Shown: positions 1-8,504 of the stretch, in pieces
How the letters are laid out: each line of letters opens with the position of its first letter
How positions within the stretch are numbered: the stretch's first letter is position 1
DNA from: Isoptericola sp044389085
GTDB lineage: Bacteria; Actinomycetota; Actinomycetes; Actinomycetales; Cellulomonadaceae
DNA: 64,000 nt
Direction: 5' to 3'
Assembly (NCBI RefSeq): GCF_044389085.1
Contig: NZ_JBIRXP010000002.1
Coordinates: forward strand, 434,001 to 498,000
Translations under genes and position numbers: made by a program
The notes under the pieces: model-generated
The model's database searches: none
What the model saw: only the letters and a program-made list of their open reading frames with translations
Told to the model about the DNA's origin: nothing

Positions 1-164
1 TCTACTTCGTCATCGCCTACATCCTCACGTGGGGAATGAACTGGCTGGAGGAGCGGGCCAAGCGTCGGCTCGGTCGCGGCACGAAGCCGCGGCTGCGTGA
101 CGTGTTCGGCCTCAAGCCCGGCGTCCCGACCGAGATCGCCCGCGTGAAGGGGGGTGTGGCATGA
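1..164 (+). CDS. ABC transporter permease, 3' end only (EhuC-like)
   Basis: Only the last 53 codons are present; the reading frame enters at base 3 and ends at the TGA at 162-164. The visible part is the end of a membrane segment followed by a basic cytoplasmic tail (WLEERAKRRLGRG), typical of His/Glu/ectoine-type amino-acid ABC permeases. The stop overlaps the ATG of the next permease (ATGA at 161-164), so the two subunits are translationally coupled and probably form a heterodimeric membrane channel. The specific name EhuC is inferred from the neighbouring genes, not from this fragment. Confidence 0.75.
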   Translation, partial: YFVIAYILTWGMNWLEERAKRRLGRGTKPRLRDVFGLKPGVPTEIARVKGGVA

Positions 165-808
165 ACGAGGAAGGCATCTGGAGCTGGGAGAAGGCCTGGG
201 AGGTCCTGCCGAGCCTGCTGCGCGGCCTGGTGATCACCATCGAGGCGACCGTCGTCGGCATGGTGATCGCCTCGATCCTGGGGCTCTTCATCGCCCTGGC
301 GATGCGCACGCCCAGCCGGTGGGTCCGCGGGCCGCTGCGGCTCGTCGTCGACTTCATCCGGATGACGCCGCTGCTGGTGCAGCTCGTCTTCGCGTGGTTG
401 CTGCTGGTCGACGTGCCGCCGCTCGTCATCGGGTTCGGCGTGCTCGGCGTGCACTACGCGACTTACATGTCCGAGGTGTACCGCGCGGGCATCGAGGCCG
501 TCCCGCCGGGGCAGTGGGAGGCCGCCACGGCCCTCAACCTGCCCAAGGGGCGCACCTGGTTCGCGATCATCCTGCCGCAGGCGATCCGCAAGACGCTGCC
601 GGGCCTGGGGAACTACGCGGTCTCGATGTTCAAGGAGACGCCGTTCCTGTTCGCGATCACCGTGGTCGAGATGTACTCGGCCGCGCTGAACTTCGGCGCC
701 AACACGTTCTCGTACATCGAGGCGTTGACGATGGTGGGCCTGCTCTTCCTGCTGGTGAGCTACCCGACCTCGCTGCTCGTGCGCCGGATGGAGACCCGCC
801 TTGCCTGA
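161..808 (+). CDS. ehuD: Amino-acid/ectoine-type ABC transporter permease (EhuD-like)
   Basis: A 215-residue inner-membrane permease of the HisM/GlnP class (BPD_transp_1 fold). About five hydrophobic segments are visible (around residues 18-45, 55-85, 88-110, 160-180 and 185-205). The EAA loop that docks on the ATPase is at about 113-135 (EAVPPGQWEAATALNLPKG). The length is normal for EhuD-type permeases. It starts at the ATG overlapping the previous stop, and its stop (806-808) is 28 nt before the ATPase start. The likely substrate is ectoine/hydroxyectoine or another polar amino acid; this rests mainly on the ATPase resembling EhuA. The solute-binding protein gene is outside the window. Confidence 0.8.
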   Translation: MNEEGIWSWEKAWEVLPSLLRGLVITIEATVVGMVIASILGLFIALAMRTPSRWVRGPLRLVVDFIRMTPLLVQLVFAWLLLVDVPPLVIGFGVLGVHYATYMSEVYRAGIEAVPPGQWEAATALNLPKGRTWFAIILPQAIRKTLPGLGNYAVSMFKETPFLFAITVVEMYSAALNFGANTFSYIEALTMVGLLFLLVSYPTSLLVRRMETRLA

Positions 809-836
809 CCCGACGACCTCCGCAGGGAGCCAGACC

Positions 837-1625
837 ATGACCACCACCTCGAACGGCACGCCCGCCATCGAGTTCAAGGACGTCGTCAAGCGCTTCGGCG
901 ACAACGTCGTGCTGGACAAGCTGAACTTCAGCGTCGCGAAGGGCGACCGCGTGACGCTGATCGGCCCGTCCGGATCGGGCAAGACGACGATCCTGCGCCT
1001 GCTCATGACCCTCGAGGAGGCGAACGGCGGGCTCATCCTCATCGACGGCGACCCGTACACGCACGAGTACAAGGGCACCAAGTGGGTCGAGATCCCGGAG
1101 AAGCGTCGCCGTCAGGTGCGCAAGCGGGTGGGGATGGTGTTCCAGCAGTTCAACCTGTTCCCCAACATGACCGTGCTGGAGAACATCATCGAGGCACCGG
1201 TCCACGTGCTCGGCAAGAGCAAGGCCGAGGCCGTCCAGCGGGCGGAGGAGCTGCTCGAGCAGGTCGGCATGACCGAGAAGCGGGACTTCAAGACGAACCA
1301 GCTCTCGGGCGGTCAGCAGCAGCGTGTCGCCATCGCGCGGGCGCTCGCCATGGACCCGGAGATCCTGCTGCTCGACGAGGTCACGTCGGCGCTCGACCCG
1401 GAGATCGTGGCCGACGTGCTCGGCGTGCTCCGGGAGATCGCCCGCACCACGGACATCACGATGCTGCTCGTGACCCACGAGATGCAGTTCGCCCGCGACG
1501 TCTCCAACCGGGTGCTGATGTTCGACCACGGCAGGATCATCGAGGAGGCAGACCCCGAGACGATGTTCACCAACCCCGAGCACGAGCGCACGCAGGAGTT
1601 CCTCAAGGCCGTGCTCGGGGGCTGA
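837..1625 (+). CDS. ehuA: Amino-acid/ectoine-type ABC transporter ATP-binding protein (EhuA-like)
   Basis: A 262-residue ABC ATPase that powers the two preceding permeases. Visible motifs are Walker A GPSGSGKTT, the Q-loop in VFQQFNLFPNMTV, signature LSGGQQQR, Walker B ILLLDEVTSALDPE and the H-loop VTHEM. The spacer sequence after the beta-sandwich (IDGDPYTHEYKG region) is longer than in GlnQ and resembles EhuA. A TTG at 801 would extend the frame, but the ATG at 837 has a GGGAG ribosome site about 8 nt upstream and begins the conserved fold, so it is preferred. It is the last gene of the operon; a long perfect hairpin follows 15 nt after the stop. Confidence 0.85.
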   Translation: MTTTSNGTPAIEFKDVVKRFGDNVVLDKLNFSVAKGDRVTLIGPSGSGKTTILRLLMTLEEANGGLILIDGDPYTHEYKGTKWVEIPEKRRRQVRKRVGMVFQQFNLFPNMTVLENIIEAPVHVLGKSKAEAVQRAEELLEQVGMTEKRDFKTNQLSGGQQQRVAIARALAMDPEILLLDEVTSALDPEIVADVLGVLREIARTTDITMLLVTHEMQFARDVSNRVLMFDHGRIIEEADPETMFTNPEHERTQEFLKAVLGG

Positions 1626-1640
1626 CCCTCGACCCAGGGT

Positions 1641-1710
1641 GCCGAACAGGCGGTTGCTCCCGTTCTCACGCGTCACGGCGTGCCAGAACGGGAGCAACCG
1701 CCTGTTCGGC
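1641..1710. terminator. Long perfect hairpin between convergent genes
   Basis: Left arm 1641-1666 and right arm 1685-1710 are perfect 26-bp complements. The 18-nt loop contains a further 5-bp stem (CACGC/GCGTG). It lies between the convergent ehuA-type gene and the membrane-protein gene at 1741, so it can end transcription from both sides. There is no T-tract, as is usual in high-GC actinobacteria. Confidence 0.75.
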
Positions 1711-1740
1711 GTTCGGGTGCCGGCGTTCGGGGCTCGAGGG

Positions 1741-3045
1741 TCAGGACGCCGGGGTGGGTGCCGGCGTGGCGGCACCGTCCTGGGCGGAGCCCGGCGTCGA
1801 CCCGGCGCCCTGCTCGGCGTCGGGCACGGTGGTGCCGGTCCCGGCGTCGGACCCGGTGTCCGTGCCCTCGTCGGTGCCGTCGCTGCCGTCGGAGGAGCCG
1901 GTGCCGTCGCCGGTGGTGCCGTCGCCCGAGCCGTCGGTGCCGGTGCCCGTGTCGGTGTCGGTTCCCGTGTCGGTGCCGCCACCCGTGCCGCCGTCGGTGG
2001 TCCCGCCGGTCGAGCCGTCCGTGGGCGTGTCGGTGCCGGTGGTGCTGTCCGGGGTGGAGCCGTCGGTCGGCTCGTCGGTCGTCCCGTCCGTGGTGCCGGT
2101 CGTGGACTCGTCCGTGCCCCGGTCGCCGGTGCCCGTGTCGTCCCCGGGGACGTTCGCCGGGTCCTCGGCGGGGCTGGTGGGCGTGGGCACGGTGGTCGAG
2201 CCGTCGGAGTCGGTGGACGTGCGGCTGATGCTCGTGCCGGAGCCCTCCTGGCCGCGCACGGCGTCGGACAGGGGCTTGCCGATGACCAGCTCGACGACCA
2301 GCACCACGCCCATGACGACGACGAACAGCGCCGCCGCCGACAGCGCCAGCACCTTCTTGGTGCCGTGCTTCTCCACGAAGCGCAGCCAGGCGTTGCGGGG
2401 CTCGGGCTCGTCGCCCTCGGGCACGGCGCCGTCGGCGGGTCCCCCCGCCGGGCTCTCGCCGTCCGCCGGCGCGAGCGCGGTGTCCTCGGCGCCGACCGGG
2501 CCCAGCGGTCGGGTCTCCCCGAGCGGCGCGGTGGCGTCGAGCGGGACGGTGCCGTCGGCGAGGGTCTCGGTGACGGATCGGCGCTCGACGGTCGGCGCGT
2601 CCGCGGCGTCCGAGGTGCTGACGACCGTGCCGTGTGCCGTCGTCGTCGTGCCGGAGACGCGCACGGCGGTGGTGCGCGACCGCACCGTGCCGGGTCCGGT
2701 GCGCGCGACGACCTTGGTGACCACGGGCTTGAGCTGCTCGTGCGTCTTCTCGATCGACCGGGTGTACAGGAAGTTGCCGATGACCGTGACGACGCTCGCC
2801 AGCCCCGCGCCGATGATGGTCCCGGCGACGCCGAAGAAGGACATCAGCACGGTGGCGCTGACCGCGGCGAGGGCGCTCGCCACCACCTGGGTGAGCGAGA
2901 GCCGGGTCGGGGCGGGGGCGCCCTTCTCGTCGTCGGGCGTGTCGTCGGCGGGGTCGCCGGGGGTGGAGGGGCGGGGGGAAGAGGTCACGGAACGTGGGTC
3001 CAGGTCGGGGGTCGTCGGTCCGACGCCCGCCGCACCCGCCGGCAC
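1741..3045 (-). CDS. Membrane protein with long disordered Thr/Gly/Asp/Ser tail
   Basis: A 434-residue protein that I do not assign to a named family. Residues 1-48 are disordered and acidic. A two-helix hairpin is visible at about 52-73 and 75-95, then a Thr-rich linker, a third membrane helix at 231-255, and a 170-residue low-complexity tail made of T/D/G/S/P repeats (TDG, TDEPTDGS). The odd number of helices would put the two ends on opposite sides of the membrane; an extracellular tail in or across the wall is an inference. A GTG start at 3045 is taken. A TAGGCT -10 hexamer (complement of 3094-3099) would give a 5' leader of about 40 nt. A later GTG at residue 20 is also possible. Confidence 0.6.
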   Translation of the reverse strand: MPAGAAGVGPTTPDLDPRSVTSSPRPSTPGDPADDTPDDEKGAPAPTRLSLTQVVASALAAVSATVLMSFFGVAGTIIGAGLASVVTVIGNFLYTRSIEKTHEQLKPVVTKVVARTGPGTVRSRTTAVRVSGTTTTAHGTVVSTSDAADAPTVERRSVTETLADGTVPLDATAPLGETRPLGPVGAEDTALAPADGESPAGGPADGAVPEGDEPEPRNAWLRFVEKHGTKKVLALSAAALFVVVMGVVLVVELVIGKPLSDAVRGQEGSGTSISRTSTDSDGSTTVPTPTSPAEDPANVPGDDTGTGDRGTDESTTGTTDGTTDEPTDGSTPDSTTGTDTPTDGSTGGTTDGGTGGGTDTGTDTDTGTGTDGSGDGTTGDGTGSSDGSDGTDEGTDTGSDAGTGTTVPDAEQGAGSTPGSAQDGAATPAPTPAS

Positions 3046-3181
3046 GAGGGCCGCGCGCCGCGGGCTCCGGCGTCTGCCGCGGGCGTCCCCAGCAGCCTAG
3101 GCCGGGCGTGTGCAGGTCGCAGCGGGCCGTCGTGACCTGCCCCGAGAGGAAGCGCGAAGATCCTGTGACCCCGCAGGCCCG

Positions 3182-3253
3182 GACGTGTTGTGAGCGCGAT
3201 TTCGGGGACTATCCGACTGCGGATAGTCCCCGAAATCGCGCTCACAACACGTC
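3182..3253. repeat. Perfect 34-bp-arm palindrome, family P1 copy 1
   Basis: Arms 3182-3215 and 3220-3253 are perfect complements with a 4-nt loop (ACTG). It lies just after the stop of the aminotransferase gene (minus strand) and upstream of the membrane-protein promoter. The core is shared with the hairpin at 22478-22541, with differences that keep base pairing. It probably acts as a terminator here. I do not recognise the family. Confidence 0.85.
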
Positions 3254-3267
3254 GGATGGGGGCGAGC

Positions 3268-4563
3268 TCAGGACGTGGCGGCCTCCGCCGCGGCGAGCAG
3301 GATGCAGGTGGCGACGCCGTCCATCGCGACGCGCACCTCCTCCAGCGGCGGCATGGTCGGCGCGAGGCGCAGGTTCCGGTCGTCGGGGTCGCGGTGGTAC
3401 GGGAACGTGGCGCCGGCGGGCGTGAGCGCGATGCCGGCCTCCTTCGCGAGCTGCACGACGCGCGATGCCGTGCCGGGGAGCACGTCCACGGACACGAAGT
3501 ACCCGCCGTCCGGGCGCGTCCAGGTCGCGACGCCGGCGTCGCCGAGGCGCTCGTCGAGGATGTCGACGACGGCGCGGAACTTGGGGGCGAGGATCTCCCG
3601 GTGCCGGCGCATGTGGGCGCGCACGCCCGCGGCGTCGCCGAAGAACTGGGCGTGCCGCAGGTGGTTGATCTTGTCCGGGCCGATGGAGCGGATGCCCAGG
3701 TGCTTCGTGAACCAGGCGACGTTGGCCGGCGACGAGGCGAAGAACGCGACCCCGGACCCGGCGAACGTGATCTTCGACGTCGACGCGTACAGCAGCACGC
3801 GGTCGGGGTTGCCGGCCTCGGCCGCCAGCTCGATGGCGTTCGCGGACTTCGCCTCGTGCTCCGTGAGGTGGTGCACGGCGTAGGCGTTGTCCCAGAAGAT
3901 GCGGAAGTCGGGCGCCGCCGCGGGCATCGACACCAGACGGCGGGCGACGGCCTCCGAGACGACCGAGCCGTCCGGGTTGGCGTACGTCGGGACGACCCAC
4001 AGGCCCTTGATCGTCGGGTCGTCGGCGACGAGCGCGGCGACCGCCTCCGCGTCAGGCCCGTCCGGCGTCATCGGCACGGTGACCATGCGGATGCCCAGCT
4101 CCTCGCAGATGGCGAAGTGCCGGTCGTACCCGGGCACGGGGCACACGAACGTGATCTGCTCCTCGCGCGACCACGGCCGCTCGGAGCCCGGCACGCCGAA
4201 CAACAGCGCCTGCACCACCGTGTCGTACATCAGGGTGAGCGAGGCGTTGCCCTGCGCCAGCAGCTGGTCGACCGGCACGCCGAGCAGCTCGGCGAAGATG
4301 GCGCGCAGCTCGGGCAGGCCGGCGAGGCCGCCGTAGTTGCGGGTGTCCGTGCCGTCCGCGGCCGTGTGGCTGCCCTCGCCGGGCAGGGCCAGCAGCGGCT
4401 CGGAGAGGTCGAGCTGCTCGGCGGACGGCTTGCCCCGCGTGAGGTCGAGCTTCAGGCCGCGGGCCTGCAGCTCGGCGTACTGGCGGCGCAGGTCCTCGAG
4501 CCTCTCGGCGAGGCCGGCGGACGGGGTGGTGGACGACGGCGCGGTGGAACCCTCGGTGCTCAC
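3268..4563 (-). CDS. PLP-dependent aminotransferase, AspT-type (subgroup Ic)
   Basis: A 431-residue fold-type I aminotransferase, probably an aspartate aminotransferase of the type found in corynebacteria and other actinobacteria. The N-terminal LTRGKPSAEQLDLS motif at 41-54 is characteristic of this subgroup. Asp225 (FWDNAYAVHHL) should bind the pyridine nitrogen, and Lys264 in STSKITFAGSG is the Schiff-base lysine. R416-type C-terminal substrate contacts (NLRLAPTMPP) are present. The GTG at 4563 is chosen because conserved sequence begins soon after it and an AAGG site lies upstream; the open frame continues further but without family similarity. It is monocistronic, with the P1 palindrome downstream. 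Confidence 0.88.
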   Translation of the reverse strand: MSTEGSTAPSSTTPSAGLAERLEDLRRQYAELQARGLKLDLTRGKPSAEQLDLSEPLLALPGEGSHTAADGTDTRNYGGLAGLPELRAIFAELLGVPVDQLLAQGNASLTLMYDTVVQALLFGVPGSERPWSREEQITFVCPVPGYDRHFAICEELGIRMVTVPMTPDGPDAEAVAALVADDPTIKGLWVVPTYANPDGSVVSEAVARRLVSMPAAAPDFRIFWDNAYAVHHLTEHEAKSANAIELAAEAGNPDRVLLYASTSKITFAGSGVAFFASSPANVAWFTKHLGIRSIGPDKINHLRHAQFFGDAAGVRAHMRRHREILAPKFRAVVDILDERLGDAGVATWTRPDGGYFVSVDVLPGTASRVVQLAKEAGIALTPAGATFPYHRDPDDRNLRLAPTMPPLEEVRVAMDGVATCILLAAAEAATS

Positions 4564-4627
4564 CCCACGGACCTTACCGGCCGCGGGTCGGCGGCGGCAG
4601 GGCGTCCCACGGCGGTGCCGCGTCCGC

Positions 4628-5143
4628 TCAGCGGCGGTCGAGCGCCCGGGCGAGGCGGCCCAGCGACAGGTGCATGAACACCCGCAGCGCGAGCCCGACC
4701 GGCAGGGCGGTGACGGCGCGGGGGAGCGGGCCGGCGAGCCAGGCCTCCTCCCACCACACGACGCGGCACCGTCCGACGTCCACGGGGACGACGTCGAAGC
4801 CGGCCTCGCCGTGCAGCACCGGCCCGAGCTTGCGCAGGCGGGTGCGCCCCACCCGCGACGCCGCCGTGGAGGGGCGTTCCAGCTGTTCCACGACCATCCG
4901 GTCGAGGACCACCAGGCGACCGAGGGCGCTGGCGGGGTCGCGCCGCGCCCCCGGGCCGCTCGCCATCGTGCAGCGGTCGCCCAGCTCGGGGCCGTGGCCG
5001 GCGGGGCCGTCGAGCCGGGTCGCGACCATCCAGCGGGGGTGGGTGCGCAGGTCCGCCACCCAGGCGAACGCCACGGAGGCCTCCACGGGGAGCACCCGCG
5101 CCACCTCGACACGACGGACCGGGGTCCCGGCGGCGGAGGTCAC
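4628..5143 (-). CDS. SRPBCC/polyketide-cyclase-like protein
   Basis: A 171-residue protein with the START/SRPBCC pattern. An N-terminal strand (VEVARVLPVEASVAFAWVADLRTHPRWM) is followed by alternating strands and a long C-terminal helix (LRVFMHLSLGRLARALDRR). Such proteins bind hydrophobic ligands in a helix-grip cavity; no ligand can be named. The GTG start at 5143 overlaps the stop of the upstream gene (GTGA), which indicates translational coupling in the OsmC/EcsC-like/SRPBCC operon. The function of the operon is unknown. Confidence 0.7.
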   Translation of the reverse strand: MTSAAGTPVRRVEVARVLPVEASVAFAWVADLRTHPRWMVATRLDGPAGHGPELGDRCTMASGPGARRDPASALGRLVVLDRMVVEQLERPSTAASRVGRTRLRKLGPVLHGEAGFDVVPVDVGRCRVVWWEEAWLAGPLPRAVTALPVGLALRVFMHLSLGRLARALDRR

Positions 5144-6063
5144 GAGCCCGCGTCCTCCGGCCCGCCCCCGCGCCCCTTGCGGTGCGGCAGCCACCGGCTC
5201 GGCGACGTCCGGCGGGCCGCGCCGAGGGCGCGGCGCGCGGGGACGCCGGCGCCCGGCTCGAGCACCGCCTCCACGACCCGGGGGAAGTGCTCGGGCGGCG
5301 GGCCGAACGCGCGTCGCGACTGCGTCACGACGCCGTGCCCGAGCGCCCGACCGCCCGTGACACCCACCACGAACCCGACGCCGAACGGCAGCAGCCGCCC
5401 GAGGGCGAGCGACCCCTGCTTGGCCACCTGCCGTTTGAGGAACTGGCGCGCCAGGGTCTTGTTGACGCGCTTGATCGTGGTCTGCGGCATGGACGTGAGC
5501 AGCACCTTGCCCCACGCGACGCTCGACCCGCCGATCGCGTTCTCCACGTCCTTCGCGCCCCGGTCGCCCAGCACGGTCGCGAGGAGCAGGGCACGACGGC
5601 GCGGCACGTCGTCGATCTCGATGCCGTGCACGTCCGCGACGGCCAGCGCGAACGCCGCCGAGGCCCCGAAGAACGTCGCGACGTCGCCCGTCGTGAGGGC
5701 CGTCGCCGCCGCCGTCCCGACCGTCGGGGCCGCGGCCGCCGCCCCCACGGCGCCGCCCGCCGTCGTCAGGAGGGCCAGGTACTCCTTCTCCAGGATGCGC
5801 ACGATCCCGGCCGGGTCGGCCTCGGGGTTGCGTGCCCGCAGCCGGTCCACGTGCTTGTGGATCGCGGCCGACGGGATGGTCACGGCCTTGTCGAGGAGCG
5901 CGTCCAGCACCGGCGTCGGCCGGTACCGGGCCCACTCCTCGCGACGCGTGGCCGGGTCCCCGGCCTCGGCGACCGCGTCGCCGGGGCCGCCGCCCGGCCC
6001 GTCCGGGCGCACGACCTCGCCGCCCGCCGTCGGGCCCTCGCCGCTTCCGCCGCGCGCGGTCAC
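5140..6063 (-). CDS. EcsC-like hypothetical protein
   Basis: A 307-residue protein. Residues 1-40 are disordered and Gly/Pro rich. The middle (about 95-165) is an Ala-rich amphipathic/hydrophobic region, and the segment around 225-265 (FLKRQVAKQGSLALGRLLPFGVGFVVGVTGG) is a basic helix followed by a Gly-rich hydrophobic turn, as in EcsC-family proteins. The match to that family is by eye and uncertain. It has GTGA overlaps at both ends, with osmC upstream and the SRPBCC gene downstream, so the three are one operon. It could be peripheral membrane protein. Confidence 0.55.
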   Translation of the reverse strand: MTARGGSGEGPTAGGEVVRPDGPGGGPGDAVAEAGDPATRREEWARYRPTPVLDALLDKAVTIPSAAIHKHVDRLRARNPEADPAGIVRILEKEYLALLTTAGGAVGAAAAAPTVGTAAATALTTGDVATFFGASAAFALAVADVHGIEIDDVPRRRALLLATVLGDRGAKDVENAIGGSSVAWGKVLLTSMPQTTIKRVNKTLARQFLKRQVAKQGSLALGRLLPFGVGFVVGVTGGRALGHGVVTQSRRAFGPPPEHFPRVVEAVLEPGAGVPARRALGAARRTSPSRWLPHRKGRGGGPEDAGS

Positions 6064-6575
6064 GACGCGCGGTCCTCCGCGTCGCCCGCCGGCTGCTCGA
6101 AGACCGCCGGCGGCACCAGGGCGCCCGCCTTGAGGGTGCGCCCCACGGTGCAGGCCCGGTCGATGGAGCGCTGCGCCAGCAGCAGGGTCTTGTTGCGGGT
6201 GGCCTCGTCGAGGCCCGACAGGTCGATCTCGAAGCGCTCGGTGAGCACCGGGTACCGGTCCTCGTCCATGTCCTTCGCGTCCTCGACCCGGATCACGGCC
6301 TCGTACGCCTCGCCGAGCACCCGGGCGAACTTGGTGTCGCTGCTCATGCCCGCGCACGCGGCCAGCGCGACCTTGAGCAGCTCGCCCGGGGTGAAGACGG
6401 CGCCCGCCTCCACGGGACCGATCTCCACGCTGGCGCCGCGGGCGGTGTGCCCCCGGTAGGTGCGGGTGCCGGTGCGCTCCACCCACAGCGGGTCGGTGGG
6501 CGACGGCGTCACGGGGGCCGCGGCATCGGCCTCGGGGCCGGCGGCGGTGTCGGGCGCGGTGCTCTGGTCCGTCAT
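6060..6575 (-). CDS. OsmC-family peroxiredoxin
   Basis: A 171-residue protein of the OsmC/Ohr fold, which reduces organic hydroperoxides through two cysteines. The first (Cys74) is in ALAACAGMSSD and the second (Cys142) in DRACTVGRTL, both in the conserved positions. A 25-residue Ala/Asp/Pro leader precedes the fold. The ATG at 6575 has an AGGA site about 8 nt upstream. It is the first gene of the minus-strand operon that continues with the EcsC-like and SRPBCC genes. It has the general OsmC pattern rather than clear Ohr features. Confidence 0.85.
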   Translation of the reverse strand: MTDQSTAPDTAAGPEADAAAPVTPSPTDPLWVERTGTRTYRGHTARGASVEIGPVEAGAVFTPGELLKVALAACAGMSSDTKFARVLGEAYEAVIRVEDAKDMDEDRYPVLTERFEIDLSGLDEATRNKTLLLAQRSIDRACTVGRTLKAGALVPPAVFEQPAGDAEDRAS

Positions 6576-6691
6576 GAGGCGATCCTCCCACTGGTCTCGC
6601 GATGGTCGCCCGGGGGTGTCCGGGCGGTCCGGAGGAGAACGTGCGGGGGCGGCGCGAGATTCCGGTGTGACCGGGATCACCGGGGCCCGCC

Positions 6692-6718
6692 TGTCACGGA
6701 CCGTCGTCGTGCCCGGTC
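6692..6718 (+). promoter_or_regulatory. Candidate ECF41 promoter upstream of epimerase-like gene
   Basis: TGTCACG at 6692-6698, a 16-nt spacer, then GGTC at 6715-6718. The published ECF41 consensus, as I recall it, is a TGTCACA -35 and a CGTC -10 with 16 nt between them. The same string with the same spacing occurs on the minus strand at 9921-9947. It gives a leader of about 55 nt to the ATG at 6780. Confidence 0.65.
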
Positions 6719-6779
6719 GAGAGGGTGTCGGGCGGTCACCGGGCCGCCCGCTCCGGAAGCACGGGGAGAGGACAGGCTC

Positions 6780-7526
6780 ATGAAGATCGTGGTCGTCGGT
6801 GGTACGGGACTCATCGGGACGCAGGTCATCGCACAGCTCCAGCAGGCCGGGCACGAGGCGGTCGCCGCCGCGCCCAGCACGGGCGTGGACACCCTGACCG
6901 GCCGGGGCGTGGACGAGGCGCTCGCGGGCGCCGACGTCGTCGTGGACGTGTCGAACTCGCCGTCGTTCGCGGACGACGACGTGCTGCGCTTCTTCACGAC
7001 GTCGACGCGCACCCTGCTCGACGCCGAGAAGCGGGCGGGCGTGCGGCACCATGTCGCGCTGTCGATCGTGGGCGCCGACCGCAACCCCGACTCGGGGTAC
7101 CTGCGGGCCAAGGTGGCGCAGGAGGAGCTGGTCCGTGACGGCGGCGTCCCGTGGACGGTCGTCCGTGCCACGCAGTTCTTCGAGTTCGCCCCGCGGATCG
7201 CGGACGGCGCCGTGGTCGACGGCGCCGTACGCATCCCGCCCGTCGCGTTCCAGCCGATCGCGTCGGCGGACGTCGCGAGGTTCGTGGCCGAGGCGGCCGC
7301 GGCGGAGCCGTCCGGGGAGGTCGACGACGTCGCCGGCCCGGAGCGCGTCCGCTTCGACGAGTTCATCCGCGCCGCGATCGCCGGCGACGGCCGCGAGGTG
7401 GTGGCCGACCCCGCCGCCCCGTACTTCGGTGCGGTGCTGGCGGACGACTCGATCGTGCCGCAGGGCGACGCCCGGCTCGGAGCCGTGACGTACGCGGACT
7501 TCACCGCGGCGCACGCCACGGCATGA
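6780..7526 (+). CDS. NAD(P)-binding epimerase/oxidoreductase, ECF41 partner gene
   Basis: A 248-residue atypical short-chain dehydrogenase/NmrA-like protein. It has the Rossmann motif GGTGLIG at 7-13, a DVVVDVSN strand, the region SIVGADRNPDSGYLRAK, where Y-x-x-x-K matches the catalytic pair, and WTVVRATQFFEF. The ATG at 6780 has a GGGGAGAGGA site 7 nt upstream. It stands just before an ECF41 sigma factor gene. Conserved neighbours of such sigma factors are the 'COE' genes (carboxymuconolactone decarboxylase, oxidoreductase, epimerase), so this is the expected target gene. The substrate is unknown. Confidence 0.85.
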   Translation: MKIVVVGGTGLIGTQVIAQLQQAGHEAVAAAPSTGVDTLTGRGVDEALAGADVVVDVSNSPSFADDDVLRFFTTSTRTLLDAEKRAGVRHHVALSIVGADRNPDSGYLRAKVAQEELVRDGGVPWTVVRATQFFEFAPRIADGAVVDGAVRIPPVAFQPIASADVARFVAEAAAAEPSGEVDDVAGPERVRFDEFIRAAIAGDGREVVADPAAPYFGAVLADDSIVPQGDARLGAVTYADFTAAHATA

Positions 7527-7586
7527 CCGCCGTCGTCCGCCCGCCCCGCACTGCCCCTCCTGCCGGCGCGGGCGTACGTTGACCGC

Positions 7587-8504
7587 ATGACGACGCACCC
7601 GCCCGCGCCGGAGCGCCCCGGCCCCCTCGTCGCGACCGAGGAGGCCGGGGCGCTCGACGCGTTCCTCGCGGTGCGGCCCCAGCTGTTCGGCATCGCCTAC
7701 CGGATGCTCGGGAGCGTCGCCGAGGCGGAGGACGTCGTGCAGGACGCGTGGGTCCGCTGGCAGGGCACGGACCGGGCGACGGTCCGGAACCCGGCGGCGT
7801 TCCTCACGACCGTCACGACGCGCCTCGCGATCAACGCGGCGACCTCGGCCCGCGCGCGGCGCGAGACGTACGTCGGGCCGTGGCTGCCCGAGCCGGTGGA
7901 CACGTCCGAGGACCCGGCGCTCGGCGCCGAGCGCGCCGAGGCCCTCGAGCTGGCCACGCTGCTGCTCATGGAGCGGCTCACCCCCGTGGAGCGGGCCGTG
8001 TACGTGCTGCGGGAGGCGTTCGGCTACCCGTACGGGCGGATCGCGGAGATCCTCGACCTCACCGAGGCGAACGCGCGCCAGCTCGCCCGGCGGGCCCGCG
8101 ACCGGCTGGGCACGCGCGAGGCGGTGCCGGTCGACCCGGGCGAGCACCGGCGCCTGCTCGACGAGCTCGTGGCCGCCGCGCACGAGGGGGACCTCGCGCG
8201 CTTCGAGCGCTACCTGGCCGACGACGTCGTGGCGCGCCCCGACGGGGGCGGGCGGGTGCACGCGTCGCGCGTCGACCTCGTGGGCCTGGCACGGGTGTCG
8301 CTGTTCCTCGACAACGTGTGGCGCAAGTTCTGGAACGCCGGCACGGTGCGCGTCGTCGAGGCGAACGGCCTGCCGGCCGTCGTGGTCGACCTGGACGGCG
8401 CGCCGTTCGCGCTCCTCGCCCTCGACGTCGTCGACGGGCGGGTCGAGCACGTGTACGTCCAGGTCAACCCCGACAAGCTGGCGGGCTACGCCGCCGCGTC
8501 CTGA
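7587..8504 (+). CDS. RNA polymerase sigma factor, ECF41 group (SigJ-like)
   Basis: A 305-residue sigma factor. Region 2 lies at about 20-90 (FGIAYRMLGSVAEAEDVVQDAWVR) and region 4 at about 130-180 (YVLREAFGYPYGRIAEILDLTEANARQ). A C-terminal SnoaL-like extension of about 110 residues takes the place of an anti-sigma factor. Diagnostic ECF41 motifs are present: WLPEPV in the linker, DGGGR in the extension and NPDKL near the end. There is a TACGTT hexamer at 7575-7580, 6 nt before the ATG, so the mRNA is probably leaderless. The last 19 nt overlap the end of the convergent flavoprotein gene. Confidence 0.93.
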   Translation: MTTHPPAPERPGPLVATEEAGALDAFLAVRPQLFGIAYRMLGSVAEAEDVVQDAWVRWQGTDRATVRNPAAFLTTVTTRLAINAATSARARRETYVGPWLPEPVDTSEDPALGAERAEALELATLLLMERLTPVERAVYVLREAFGYPYGRIAEILDLTEANARQLARRARDRLGTREAVPVDPGEHRRLLDELVAAAHEGDLARFERYLADDVVARPDGGGRVHASRVDLVGLARVSLFLDNVWRKFWNAGTVRVVEANGLPAVVVDLDGAPFALLALDVVDGRVEHVYVQVNPDKLAGYAAAS

